A DNA stretch of 64,000 nt, from assembly GCA_950097015.1 (NCBI GenBank), contig CATNEN010000015.1, positions 913,501-977,500 of the forward strand, read 5' to 3'. Shown piece after piece: positions 35,335 through 47,114 of the stretch. Each line of letters starts with the position of its first letter. Positions within the stretch are counted from its first letter, which is position 1. The notes beneath the pieces were generated by a model. It saw only the letters and a list, made by a program, of their open reading frames with translations. It was not told where the DNA came from and searched no databases. The DNA comes from Macrostomum hystrix (taxonomy: Eukaryota; Platyhelminthes; Macrostomidae). The translations under genes and the position numbers were made by a program.

Positions 35335-35905
35335 CTTCTGTTTGGAGAACATTAGTTCTCTGCTGCTGGGAGAACATTAGTTCTCTGCTGCTGGGAGGAC
35401 ATTAGTTCTCTGCTGCTGGGAGGACATTAGTTCTCTGCTGCTGGGAGGACATTAGTTCTCTGCTGCTGGGAGGACATTAGTTCTCTGCTGCTGGGGGAAT
35501 TAGTTCTCTGCTGCTAGGGGGGAATTAGTTCTCTGCTGCTGGGAGGACATTAGTTCTCTGCTGCTGGGGGAATTAGTTCTCTGCTGCTGGGGGAATTAGT
35601 TCTCTGCTGCTGGGAGTATTAGTTCTCTGTTGCTGGGGGAATTAGTTCTCTGCTGCTGGGGGAATTAGTTCTCTGCTGCTGGGGGAATTAGTTCTCTGTT
35701 GCTGTGGGAATTAGTTCTCTGCTGCTGGGAGTATTAGTTCTCTGCTGCTGGGAGTATTAGTTCTCTGTTGCTGGGGGAATTAGTTCTCTGCTGCTGGGGG
35801 AATTAGTTCTCTGCTGCTGGGGGAATTAGTTCTCTGCTGCTGGGGGAATTAGCTCTCTGCTGCTGGGAGTATTAGTTCTCTGCTGCTGGGTAAATTAGTT
35901 CTCAT
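35335..35905. repeat. 23-25-bp minisatellite (TTAGTTCTCTGCTGCTGGG)
   Basis: About 24 units differing in the tail (GAGGACA, GGGAA, GAGTA). The core CTCTGCTGCTGGG is shared with the array at 37481-40010, so the two arrays have one origin. Confidence 0.93.
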
Positions 35906-36185
35906 GGCAAAACCAGCGTTTGAATCATTCTAAGCCAGAGTCTGAATCATGGCTAAACCAGAGCTTGAATCATGGCTAAACAAGAGTTTGAATCATGGCT
36001 AAACAAGAGTTTGAATCATGGCTAAACAAGAGTTTGAATCATGGCTAAACCAGAGTTTGAATCATGGCTAAATTTAAGTTTGAATCATGGCTAAACCAGA
36101 GTCTCAATCATGGCTAAACCAGAGCTTGAATCATGGCTAAACAAGAGTTTGAATCATGGCTAAACCAGAGTTTGAATCATGGAAA
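35905..36185. repeat. 23-bp minisatellite (TTGAATCATGGCTAAACCAG), first array
   Basis: About 12 units alternating CCAGAG, CAAGAG and rarer endings. The same family recurs at 40940-41970 and 45775-47105. Confidence 0.93.
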
Positions 36186-36349
36186 AAATTTTATTTTGTC
36201 ATTGAATCGAATTCTCTAACTTTTGATTTTGTTGTGTTATATCATCATAATGATATTCAATTAATTCATTTAATTGTTGTACTTCTCAATTTTCTACAAA
36301 AGCAGCTAATATAAATATTCAACAGGCAAAAATTTTCAACTGAGGATCA

Positions 36350-36905
36350 TTATCAATAGGGAGTAATCATCAAATGAGGGATCATGATCAACTGGGGGAT
36401 CATTGTCAACTAAGGGGTCATTGTCAACCGGCGGATCATTGTCAAATGGGGGATCATTGTCAACTGGGAATCATCATCAATGGGGATTATCATCAATGGG
36501 GATTATCATCAAATAGGGGATCATGGTCAACTGGGGGATCATGGTCAACTGGGGGATCATTGTCAACTGGTGGAACATTGTCAACTGGGGGATCATCATC
36601 AACTGGGGGATCATTGTCAACTGGGGGATCATTGTCAACGGGGGGAACATTGTCAACTGAGTATCATCATCAATGGGGATTATCATCAAATCGGGGATCA
36701 TGGTCAACTGGGGGATCATTGTCAACTGGGGGATCATTGTCAACTGGGGGATCATTGTCAACTGGGGGATCATTGTCAACTGGGGGATCATTGTCATCTG
36801 GGGGATCATTGTCAACTGGGGGATCATTGTCAACTGGGGGATCATTGTCAACTGGGGGATCAATCTCATCTAGAGGATAAATGCCATCTGGGGGATCATT
36901 TTATC
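36350..36905. repeat. 19-bp minisatellite (GATCATTGTCAACTGGGGG), first array
   Basis: About 28 units with GATCATGG, GATCATCATC and TGGAACATTG variants. A block starting with TCATCATCAATGGGGATTA occurs twice. The family dominates the two elements to the right. Confidence 0.95.
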
Positions 36906-36934
36906 TTTAAGAAGCTGTAAATTCAGCTGTTTAC

Positions 36935-37480
36935 CAGTATTCTTAAAGTGTTTATCAGTTTTCTAAATGTTTTTACCAGTATTCTAAATGTTTTTACCAG
37001 TATTCTAAATGTTTTTAACAGTATTCTAAATGTGTTTACCAGTATTCTAAAAGTGTTTACCAGTTTTCTAAATGTTTTTACCAGTATTCTAAATGTTTTT
37101 AACCGTATTTCAAATGTGTTTACCAGTATTCTAAATGTGTTTACCAGTATTCTAAATGTTTTTACCAGTATTCTAAATGTTTTTAACCGTATTTCAAATG
37201 TGTTTACCAGTATTCTAAATGTGTTTACCAGTATTCTAAATGTTTTTACCAGTATTCTAAATGTGTTTACCAGTATTCTAAATGTGTTTACCAGTATTCT
37301 AAATGTTTTTACCAGTATTCTAAATGTGTTTACCAGTATTCTAAATGTGTTTACCAGTATTCTAAATGTTTTTACCAGTATTCTAAATGTGTTTACCAGT
37401 ATTCTAAATGTGTTTACCAGTATTCTAAAAGTGTTTATCAGTATTCTAAATGTTTTTACCAGTATTCTAAATGTTTTTAA
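36935..37480. repeat. 21-bp minisatellite (TTTACCAGTATTCTAAATGT)
   Basis: About 26 units, alternating GTG and TTT before TTACCAG. The period is a multiple of three, so it is open in several frames. Confidence 0.95.
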
Positions 37481-40010
37481 CAGTAGGGGAGGAATTACTG
37501 CTCTGCTGCTGGGGGGATTACTGCTCTGCTGCTGGGGGGGGATTACTGCTCTGCTGCTGGGGAGGAATTACTGCTCTGCTGCTGGGGGGAATTACTGCTC
37601 TGCTGCTGGGGGGGAATTACTGCTTTGCTGCTGGGTGGGGATTACTGCTCTGCTGCTGGGGGAATTACTGCTCTGCTGCTGGGGGGGAATTACTGCTTTG
37701 CTGCTGGGGGGGGAATTACTGCTTTGCTGCTGGGGGGGGAATTACTGCTTTGCTGCTGGGGGGGGAATTACTGCTTTGCTGCTGGGGGGGGAATTACTGC
37801 TTTGCTGCTGGGGAGGAATTACTGCTCTGCTGCTGGGGGGAATTACTGCTTTGCTGCTGGGGGGGAATTACTGCTTTGCTGCTGGGGGGGGAATTACTGC
37901 TCTGCTGCTGGGGGGGGGAATTACTGCTCTGCTGCTGGGGGAGAATTACTGCTTTGCTGCTGGGGGGGAATTACTGCTTTGCTGCTGGGGAGGAATTACT
38001 GCTCTGCTGCTGGGGGGGGGGAATTACTGCTCTGCTGCTGGGGGAGAATTACTGCTTTGCTGCTGGGGGGGAATTACTGCTTTGCTGCTGGGGGGGAATT
38101 ACTGCTTTGCTGCTGGGGGGGGGGGAATTACTGCTCTGCTGCTGGGGAGGGAATTACTGCTCTGCTGCTGGGGGGGGGAATTACTGCTCTGCTGCTGGGG
38201 GAGAATTACTGCTTTGCTGCTGGGGGGGAATTACTGCTTTGCTGCTGGGGGGGAATTACTGCTTTGCTGCTGGGGGGGGAATTACTGCTCTGCTGCTGGG
38301 GGGGGGGAATTACTGCTCTGCTGCTGGGGGAGAATTACTGCTTTGCTGCTGGGGGGGAATTACTGCTCTGCTGCTGGGGGGGGGGGAATTACTGCTCTGC
38401 TGCTGGGGGAGAATTACTGCTTTGCTGCTGGGGGGGAATTACTGCTTTGCTGCTGGGGGGGAATTACTGCTTTGCTGCTGGGGGGGGGGAATTACTGCTC
38501 TGCTGCTGGGGAGGGAATTACTGCTCTGCTGCTGGGGGGGGGAATTACTGCTCTGCTGCTGGGGGGAATTACTGCTTTGCTGCTGGGGGGGAATTACTGC
38601 TTTGCTGCTGGGGGGGAATTACTGCTTTGCTGCTGGGGGGGGGGAATTACTGCTCTGCTGCTGGGGGGGGGAATTACTGCTTTGCTGCTGGGGGGGAATT
38701 ACTGCTTTGCTGCTGGGGAGGAATTACTGCTCTGCTGCTGGGGGGAATTACTGCTTTGCTGCTGGGGGGGAATTACTGCTTTGCTGCTGGGGGGGGGGAA
38801 TTACTGCTCTGCTGCTGGGGGGGGGGAATTACTGCTTTGCTGCTGGGGGGGAATTACTGCTTTGCTGCTGGGGAGGAATTACTGCTCTGCTGCTGGGGGG
38901 AATTACTGCTTTGCTGCTGGGGGGGAATTACTGCTTTGCTGCTGGGGGAGAATTACTGCTTTGCTGCTGGGGGGGGGAATTACTGCTCTGCTGCTGGGGG
39001 AGAATTACTGCTTTGCTGCTGGGGGGGAATTACTGCTTTGCTGCTGGGGGGAATTACTGCTTTGCTGCTGGGGGGGAATTACTGCTTTGCTGCTGGGGGG
39101 GGGGAATTACTGCTCTGCTGCTGGGGAGGAATTACTGCTTTGCTGCTGGGGAGGAATTACTGCTCTGCTGCTGGGGGGAATTACTGCTTTGCTGCTGGGG
39201 GGGAATTACTGCTTTGCTGCTGGGGGGGGGAATTACTGCTCTGCTGCTGGGGGGGGGGAATTACTGCTTTGCTGCTGGGGGGGAATTACTGCTCTGCTGC
39301 TGGGGGGAATTACTGCTTTGCTGCTGGGGGGGAATTACTGCTTTGCTGCTGGGGGGGGGAATTACTGCTCTGCTGCTGGGGGGGGGAATTACTGCTTTGC
39401 TGCTGGGGGGGAATTACTGCTTTGCTGCTGGGGAGGAATTACTGCTCTGCTGCTGGGGGGAATTACTGCTTTGCTGCTGGGGGGGAATTACTGCTTTGCT
39501 GCTGGGGGGGGGAATTACTGCTCTGCTGCTGGGGGGGGGAATTACTGCTCTGCTGCTGGGGGAGAATTACTGCTTTGCTGCTGGGGGGGAATTACTGCTT
39601 TGCTGCTGGGGAGGAATTACTGCTCTGCTGCTGGGGGGAATTACTGCTTTGCTGCTGGGGGGGGAATTACTGCTTTGCTGCTGGGGGGGGAATTACTGCT
39701 CTGCTGCTGGGGGGAATTACTGCTTTGCTGCTGGGGGGGAATTACTGCTTTGCTGCTGGGGGGGGGAATTACTGCTCTGCTGCTGGGGAGGGAATTACTG
39801 CTCTGCTGCTGGGGGGAATTACTGCTTTGCTGCTGGGGGGGGAATTACTGCTTTGCTGCTGGGGGGGAATTACTGCTTTGCTGCTGGGGGGGGGAATTAC
39901 TGCTCTGCTGCTGGGGAGGGAATTACTGCTTTGCTGCTGGGGGGAATTACTGCTTTGCTGCTGGGGGGGGAATTACTTCTCTGCAGCTGGGGAGACACTG
40001 GTTTTTTACT
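37481..40010. repeat. G-run minisatellite (AATTACTGCTTTGCTGCTGG plus G-run)
   Basis: About 100 units of 23-29 bp whose length varies almost only in the G-run (roughly 5 to 11 G). CTCTG and CTTTG versions alternate in repeated blocks. The unit lacks stop codons on the plus strand, so three overlapping frames of 800-1030 codons appear; these are artefacts. The G-rich strand is the plus strand throughout. Confidence 0.97.
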
Positions 40011-40302
40011 GCTGAGGGGATAGTTTTCACATGTACTTAAGTAGCATTAAGCTGAGTTGTATCAAACGTAAGTTACTTGTGTAATTTTGCCCCGATGGGG
40101 CTCTTGGTGTACAGACTGAATGTCTCAGACAGACTATTTTTGTATTTAGTGAGAATTCAAATTTTCGTTGAATCGCAATCACATACGAGTGTATATTTGC
40201 AATCAGGGAAATTAATACTGACGACATGAGTTTTCATTTTTGTTTGCTTTCAGGTTTATTTTGTCCTTCTGCATTACACAATATTTTTGTTTGAACAGTA
40301 GT

Positions 40303-40331
40303 GCCCCCCAAAGGGGGGCTTAGTGTGCTAG
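40303..40331 (+). other. Helitron 3' terminus (hairpin + CTAG)
   Basis: Perfect 7-bp stem GCCCCCC/GGGGGGC with AAA loop, 8-nt spacer TTAGTGTG, then CTAG directly followed by TC of the next element. Confidence 0.85.
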
Positions 40332-40939
40332 TCTACTATATTAAAAATGAAATGCTTGGTTGGTCGGTTGTAATTGATTTTCTTCCAAACGGCTCAACCA
40401 ATTTTCACCATTTCTTCACCAAAAGATGCCAAATATAGGGAAAATTATACACGTATTTTTATTAAGCTTAACTTTATTGCTAAGGGGATTAAATATTCGA
40501 AAAACATGTTTTTTGACCATTTCAAAGGTCAAACTATCTTGGCTTATTGAGAATTTGATTCACTGACTGCCACTGAGTTAGAATTGCATCATCAACTTGC
40601 GCAACACCCACTAGCTGACTGAGTTAAAAGCCTGCACTCTGGAGACAAATTGGAAATAAATGTACACAACAAACCGCGAGACTGAGTGTACTCTATTTTC
40701 TTACTTCATTGTACAAAGCCAGAACTTTGAGAATTCATTTTATAAGGCTGATTTTTGCACCCACTAACCAACAGTCGGAATAGCCGATGTGTAGGCACTA
40801 GGAATAGGTTAGGCTAGGCTAGGGTTCGATTCTGCACTGCCTCAAAACATTTAGACTAATTTTCAGCCAGTAGTGATTAAAGATTTTTTTTATTTATTTT
40901 TTTCATTTCGTAAATAAAATATCATAAATCATAGCACAC

Positions 40940-41990
40940 CGGCAAAACCAGAGTTTGAATCATGGCTAAACCAGAGTTTGAATCATGGCTAAACCAGAGT
41001 TTGAATCATGGCTAAACCAGAGTTTGAATCATGGCTAAACCAGAGTTTGAATCATGGCTAAACCAGAGTTTGAATCATAGCTAAACCAGCGTTTGAATCA
41101 TGGCTAAACCAGAGCTTGAATCATGGCTAATGCAGAGTTTGAATCATGGCTAAACCAGAGCTTGAATCATGGCTAATGCAGAGTTTGAATCATGGCTAAA
41201 CAAGAGTTTGAATCATGGATAAACCAGAGTTTGAATCATGGCTAATGCAGAGTTTGAATCATGGCTAAACAAGAGTTTAAATCATGGCTAAACAAGAGTT
41301 TGAATCATGGCTAAACCAGAGTTTGAATCATGGCTAAACCAGAGTTTGAATCATGGCTAAACCGGAGTTTGAATCATGGCTAAAACAGAGTTTGAATCAT
41401 GGCTAAACAAGAGTTTGAATCATGGCTAAACCAGAGTTTGAATCGTGGCTAAACAAGAGTTTGAATCATGGCTAAACCAGAGTTTGAATCATGGCTAAAC
41501 CGGAGTTTGAATCATGGCTAAACCAGAGTTTGAATCATGGCTAATGCAGAGTTTGAATCATGGCTAAACAAGAGTTTCAATCATGGCTAAACCAGAGTTT
41601 GAATCATGGCTAAACAAGAGTTTAAATCATGGCTAAACCGGAGTTTGAATCATGGCTAAAACAGAGTTTGAATCATGGCTAAACAAGAGTTTGAATCATG
41701 GCTAAACCAGAGTTTGAATCGTGGCTAAACAAGAGTTTGAATCATGGCTAAACCAGAGTTTGAATCATGGCTAAACCAGAGCTTGAATTATGGCCAAACC
41801 AGAGCTTAAATCATGGCTAAACCAGAGTTTGAATCATGGCTAAACCGGAGTTTGAATCATGGCTAAACCAGAGTTTGAATCATGGCTAAAACAGAGTTTG
41901 AATCATGGCGAAATTAGAGTTTGAATCATGGTAAAACGAGAGTTTGAATCATAGCCCACCAGGGTTTAAAACATGGCGAAACCTGAGTTT
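40940..41990. repeat. 23-bp minisatellite, element A
   Basis: About 45 units of TTTGAATCATGGCTAAACCA with CAAGAG, CGGAG, ACAGAG and TGCAGAG variants. A multi-unit block with GAATCGTGG is repeated (about 41380-41460 and 41660-41740). Confidence 0.95.
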
Positions 41991-42024
41991 GAATCTTGGC
42001 TAACCCAGCGTTTGAAAAATCAAC

Positions 42025-43948
42025 GTCAATTGGAAGTCATCATCAAAATGGGGATCAAGGTAAACTGGGGGATATTTGTCAACTGGAGGATCTTGGTAAG
42101 CTGGGGGATAATTGTCAACTGGGGGATCATTGTCAACTGGGGGATCGTTGTGAACTAGGGGATCATTGTCAATTAGAGGGTAATGGTCAACTGGGGGATA
42201 ATTGTCAACTGGGGAATCATCATCAAATGGGGGATCATGGTCAACTTGGGGATCATTGTCAACTGGGGGATCATTGTCAACTGTGGGATCATTGTCAACT
42301 GGGGGATCATTGTCAAATGGGGGATCATTGTCAACTGGGGGATCTTTGTCAACTAGGGGTTCATTGTCAACTGGGGGTTCATTGTCAACTGGGGGATCAT
42401 TGTCAACTGGGGGATCATTGTCAACTGGGGGAACATTGTCAACTGGGGATCTTCATCAATGGGGAATCATCATCAAATGGGGGATCATGGTCAACTCGGG
42501 GATCATTGTGAACTGGGGGATCTTTGTCAACTGGGGGATCATTGTGAACAGGGGGATCTTTGTCAACTGGGGGATCATTGTCAACTGTGGGATAATTGTC
42601 AACTGGGGGATCATTGTCAACTGGGGGATCATTGTCAACTGGGGGATCGTTGTCAACTGGGGGATCATTGTGAACAGGGGGATCTTTGTCAACTGGGGGA
42701 TCATTGTCAACTGTGGGATAATTGTCAACTGGGGGATCATTGTCAACTGGGGGATCATTGTCAACTGGGGGATCGTTGTCAACTGGGGGTTCATTGTCAA
42801 CTGGGTGATCATCATCAACTGAGGGATCATTGATAACTGGGTGAACATTGTCAACTGGAGGAACATTGTTAACTGGGGATCATCATCAATGGGGAGACTT
42901 CATCAACTGGGGGATCATTGTGAACTGGGGGATCTTTGTCAACTGGGGGATCATTGTCAACTGGGGGATCATTCTTAACTGGGGGATCATTGTCAACTGG
43001 CGGATCATTTTCAACTGGGGGATCATCATCAACTGGGGGATCATTGTCAACTGGGGGATCATTGTCAACTGGGGGATCATTGTCAACTGGGGGATCATTG
43101 TCAACTGGGTGATCATCATCAACTGGGGGATCATTGTCAACTGGAGGAACATTGTCAGCTGGAGGAACATTGTTAACTGGGGATCATCATCAATGGGGAG
43201 ACTTCATCAACTGGGGGATCATTGTGAACTGGGGGATCTTTGTCAACTGGAGGATCATTGTCAACTGGGGGATCATTCTCAACTGGGGGATCATTGTCAA
43301 CTGGCGGATCATTTTCAACTGGGGGATCATTGTCAACTGGGTGATCATCATCAACTGGGGGATCATTGTCAACTGGGGGAACATTGTCAACTGGGGGATC
43401 TTTGTTAACTGGGGGATCATTCTCAACTGGTGGATCATTCTCAACTGGGGGATCATTGTCAACTGGGGGATCATTTTCAAATGGGGGATCATCATCAACT
43501 GGGGGATCATCATCAACTGGGGGATCATTGTGAACTGGGGGATCATTGTCAACTGTGGGATCATTGTCAACTGGGGGATCATTGTCAACTGGGGGATCAT
43601 TGTCAAATGGGGATCATTGTCAACTGGGGGATCGTTGTCAACTGGGGGATCATTTTCAAATGGGGTATCATCATCAACTGGGGGATTATCATCAACTGGG
43701 GGATCATTGTGAACTGGGGGATCTTTGTCAACTGGGGGATCATTGTCAACTGTGGGATCATTGTCAACTGGGGGATCATTGTCAACTGGGGGATCATTGT
43801 CAACTGGGGGATCATTGTCAAATGGGGGATCATTGTCAACTGGGGGATCGTTGTCAACTGGGGGTTCATTGTCAACTGGGGGTTCATTGTCAACTGGGGG
43901 ATCATTGTCAACTGTGGGATCATTGTCAACTGGGGGATCATTGTAGCT
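42025..43948. repeat. 19-bp minisatellite, element A, first part
   Basis: About 100 units of GATCATTGTCAACTGGGGG. Marker variants (TCATCATCAATGGGGAGAC, GAACATTG, GTGAACAGG) recur in the same order, showing duplication of blocks of several hundred bp. Confidence 0.96.
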
Positions 43949-44155
43949 TTAAAAAGCTGTAAATTCAGCTGCTAAAAAGTATATACTAGACGAATTAAAA
44001 GTATTTCTGCTCCCCGAAGTTTGAATCATAGCCAACCAGAGTCTGAATCATGGCAAAACGAGAGTTTGAATCATAGCCCACCAGGGTTTAAAACATGGCG
44101 AAACCTGAGTTTGAATCCTGGCTAGCCCAGCGTTTGAAAAATCAACGTCAACTGG
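43949..44155. repeat. Internal junction: truncated 3' end joined to 23-bp units
   Basis: The element 3' segment (AGCTTTAAAAAGCTGTAAAT to TCTGCTCCCCGAAG) breaks inside the hairpin at about 44019 and continues as TTTGAATCATAGCC. That sequence matches the end of the 23-bp array of element B (46960-47105). The second hairpin arm and CTAG are missing. Confidence 0.9.
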
Positions 44156-45082
44156 GGAGTCATCATCAAAATGGGGATCATGGTGAACTGGGGGATAATC
44201 GTCAACTGGGGGATCATGGTAAACTGGGGGATAATTGTCAACTGAGGGATCATTGTCAACTGGGGGATCATTGTCAACTGGGGGACCATTGTCAACTGGG
44301 GGATCATTGTCAACTAGGGGGTAATGGTCAACTGGGGGATAATCGTCAACTGGGGGATCATGGTAAACTGGGGGATAATTGTCAACTGGGGGATCATTGT
44401 CAACTGGGGGATCATCATCAACTGGGGGATCATTGTGAACTGGGGGATCATTGTCAACTGGGGGATCATTGTCAACTGTGGGATCATTGTAAACTGGGGG
44501 ATCATTGTCAACTGGGGGATCATTGTCAACTGGGGGATCATTGTCAACTGGGTGATCATCATCAACTGGGGGATCATTGTCAACTGGGGGAACATTGTCA
44601 ACTGGGGGATCATTGTCAACTGGGGGTTCATTGTCAACTGGGGGTTCATTGTCAACTGGGGGTTCATTGTCAACTGTGGGATCATCATCAACTGGGGGAT
44701 CATTGTCAACTGGGGGAACATTGTCAACTGGAGGAACATTGTTAACTGGGGATCATCATCAATGGGGAGTCATCATCAACTGGGGGATCATTGTGAACTG
44801 GGGGATCTTTGTTAACTGGGGGATCATTGTCAACTGGGGGATCATTGTCAACTGGGGGATCATTGTCAACTGGGGGATCATTGTCAACTGGGTGATCATC
44901 ATTAACTGGGGGATCATTGTCAACTGGGGGATCATTGTCAACTGTGGGATCATTGTTAACTGGGGATCATCATCAATGGGGGATCATTGTCAACTGGGGG
45001 ATCGTTGTCAACTGGGGGTTCATTGTCAACTGGGGGTTCATTGTCAACTGGGGGATCATTGTCAACTGGGGGATCATTGTAG
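44150..45082. repeat. 19-bp minisatellite, element A, second part
   Basis: About 48 units, colinear in variant order with parts of the 42.0-43.9 kb and 47.1-48.5 kb arrays. Confidence 0.95.
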
Positions 45083-45144
45083 CTTTAAAAAGCTGTAAAG
45101 TCAGCTGCTAAAAAGTATATACTAGACGAATTAAAAGTATTTCT

Positions 45145-45173
45145 GCTCCCCGAAGGGGGGCAAAACTTGCTAG
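45145..45173 (+). other. Helitron 3' terminus of element A
   Basis: Hairpin GCTCCCC-GAA-GGGGGGC (one G-T pair), spacer AAAACTTG, CTAG at 45170-45173; the next base begins TCTACTATACT of element B. Confidence 0.87.
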
Positions 45174-45774
45174 TCTACTATACTAAAAATGAAATGCTTG
45201 CTTGGTTGGTTGGTTGTAATTGATTTTCTCCCGAACGGCTCAACCGATTTTCACCATTTCTTCACCAAAAGATGCTAAATATGGTGACAATTATACACGT
45301 ATTTTTATTAAGCTTAACTTTATTGCTAAAGGGATTAAATATTCGAAAAACATGATTCGAAAAACAAGGTAAAACATCTTGGCCTATTGAGAATTTTACT
45401 CACTGCCACTGAATTAGAATTGCATCGTCAAATTGCGCAACAACCCCTAGCTGATTGAATTTAAAGCCTGCACTCTGGAGACAAATTGGAAATAAATGTA
45501 CACAACCAACCGCGAGACTGAGTGTACTCTATTTTCTCACTTTGTTGTACAAAGCCAGAACTTTGAGAATTCATTTTATAAGGCTGATTTTTGCACCCAC
45601 TAACCAACAGTCGGAATAGCCGATGTGTAGGCACTAGGAATAGGTTAGGCTAGGCTAGGGTTCGATTCTGCACTGCGTCAAATCATTTAGACTAATTTTC
45701 AGCCAGTAGTGATTGAAGATTATTTTAATTTATTTTTTCATTTCGTAAATAAAATATCATAAATCATAGCAAAC

Positions 45775-47105
45775 CTGAATTTGAATCATGGCAAAAATAG
45801 AGCTTGAATCATGGCTAAACCAGCGTCTGAATCATGGCTAAACCAGAGCTTGAATCATGGCTAAACTGGAGTCTGAATCATGGCTAAACAAGAGTCTGAA
45901 TCATGGCTAAACCAGCGTCTGAATCATGGCTAAACCAGAGTCTGAATCATGGCTAAACCAGAGTCTGAATCATGGCTAAACCAGAGTTTGAATCATGGCT
46001 AAACCAGAGTCTGAATCATGGCTTAACCAGAGTTTGAATTATGGCTAAACCAGAGTCTGAATCATGGCTAAACCAGAGTCTGAATCATGGCTAAACCAGA
46101 GTTTGAATCATGGCTAAACCAGAGTTTGAATCATGGCTTAACCAGAGTTTGAATCATGGCTAAACCAGAGTTTGAATCATGGCTTAACCAGAGTTTGAAT
46201 CATGGCTAAACCAGAGTCTGAATCATGTCTTAACCAGAATTTAAATCATGGCTAAACCAGAGTCTGAATCATGGCTTAACCAGAGTTTGAATCATGGCTA
46301 AACCAGAGTCTGAATCATGGCTTAACCAGAGTCTGAATCGTGGCTTAACCAGAGTTTGAATCATGGCTAAACCAGAGTCTGAATCATGGCTAAACCAGAG
46401 TCTGAATCATGGCTAAACCAGCGTCTGAATCATGGCTAAACCAGAGTTTGAATCATGGCTAAACCAGAGTTTGAATCATGGCTTAACCAGAGTTTGAATC
46501 ATGGCTAAACCAGAGTCTGAATCATGCCTTAACCAGAATTTATATCATGGCTAAACCAGAGTCTGAATCATGGCTTAACCAGAGTTTGAATCATGGCTAA
46601 ACCAGAGTCTGAATCATGGCTTAACCAGAATTTAAATCATGGCTAAACCAGAGTCTGAATCATGGCTTAACCAGAGTCTGAATCATGGCTAAACCAGAGT
46701 CTGAATCATGGCAAAACTGGAGTCTGAATCATGGCTAAACCATAGTCTGAATCATGGCTAAAATAGAGTCTGAATCATGGCTAAACCAGCGTCTGAATCA
46801 TGGCAAAACCAGAGTTTGAATCATGGCTAAACCAGAGTCTGAATCATGGCTAAACCAGCGTCTGAATCATGGCTAAACCAGAGTTTGAATCATGGCTAAA
46901 CCAGAGTTTCAATCATGGCTAAACCAGCGTCTGAATCATGGCTAAACCAGCGTCTGAATCATAGCCAACCAGAGTTTGAATCTTGGCTAAACCAGAGTTT
47001 GAATCATAGCCAACCAGAGTCTGAATCATGGCAAAACGAGAGTTTGAATCAGAGCCCACCAGGGTTTAAAACATGGCGAAACCTGAGTTTGAATCTTGGC
47101 TAACC
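45775..47105. repeat. 23-bp minisatellite, element B
   Basis: About 57 units of the GAATCATGGCTAAACCAGAG type. GTCTGAATC and GGCTTAACC variants are common here but rare in element A, so the arrays diverged after the elements duplicated. Confidence 0.95.
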
Positions 47106-47114
47106 CAGCGTTTG

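Larger units (their letters stand above)
34940..40331 (+). mobile_element. Leftmost Helitron-like unit of the satellite block
   Basis: A mosaic of arrays ending in a perfect hairpin GCCCCCC-AAA-GGGGGGC (40303-40319), 8 nt, and CTAG (40328-40331). It shares the 23-bp and 19-bp array families and an AGCTGTAAATTCAGCTG segment (36914-36930) with the two elements to the right. Its 5' end is not defined, so 34940 is only the edge of the duplication. Confidence 0.6.
40332..45173 (+). mobile_element. Helitron-like non-autonomous element A
   Basis: 4842 bp. Starts TCTACTATATTAAAAATGAA and carries about 600 bp of unique leader, a 23-bp array, 19-bp arrays, and a conserved 3' end (AGCTTTAAAAAGCTGTAAA..., hairpin GCTCCCC-GAA-GGGGGGC at 45145-45161, AAAACTTG, CTAG). 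No transposase. Internally it contains a second, truncated 3' end at about 43950-44019 fused to a 23-bp array, so it is a deletion product of two tandem elements. Confidence 0.85.

Noticed and set aside
36948-40040. Continuous frame of about 1030 codons and two overlapping ones of about 850 and 800
   Set aside because: They are translations of the 21-bp and G-run minisatellites. Several frames are open at once, composition is purely repeat-driven, and frame changes follow G-run length.
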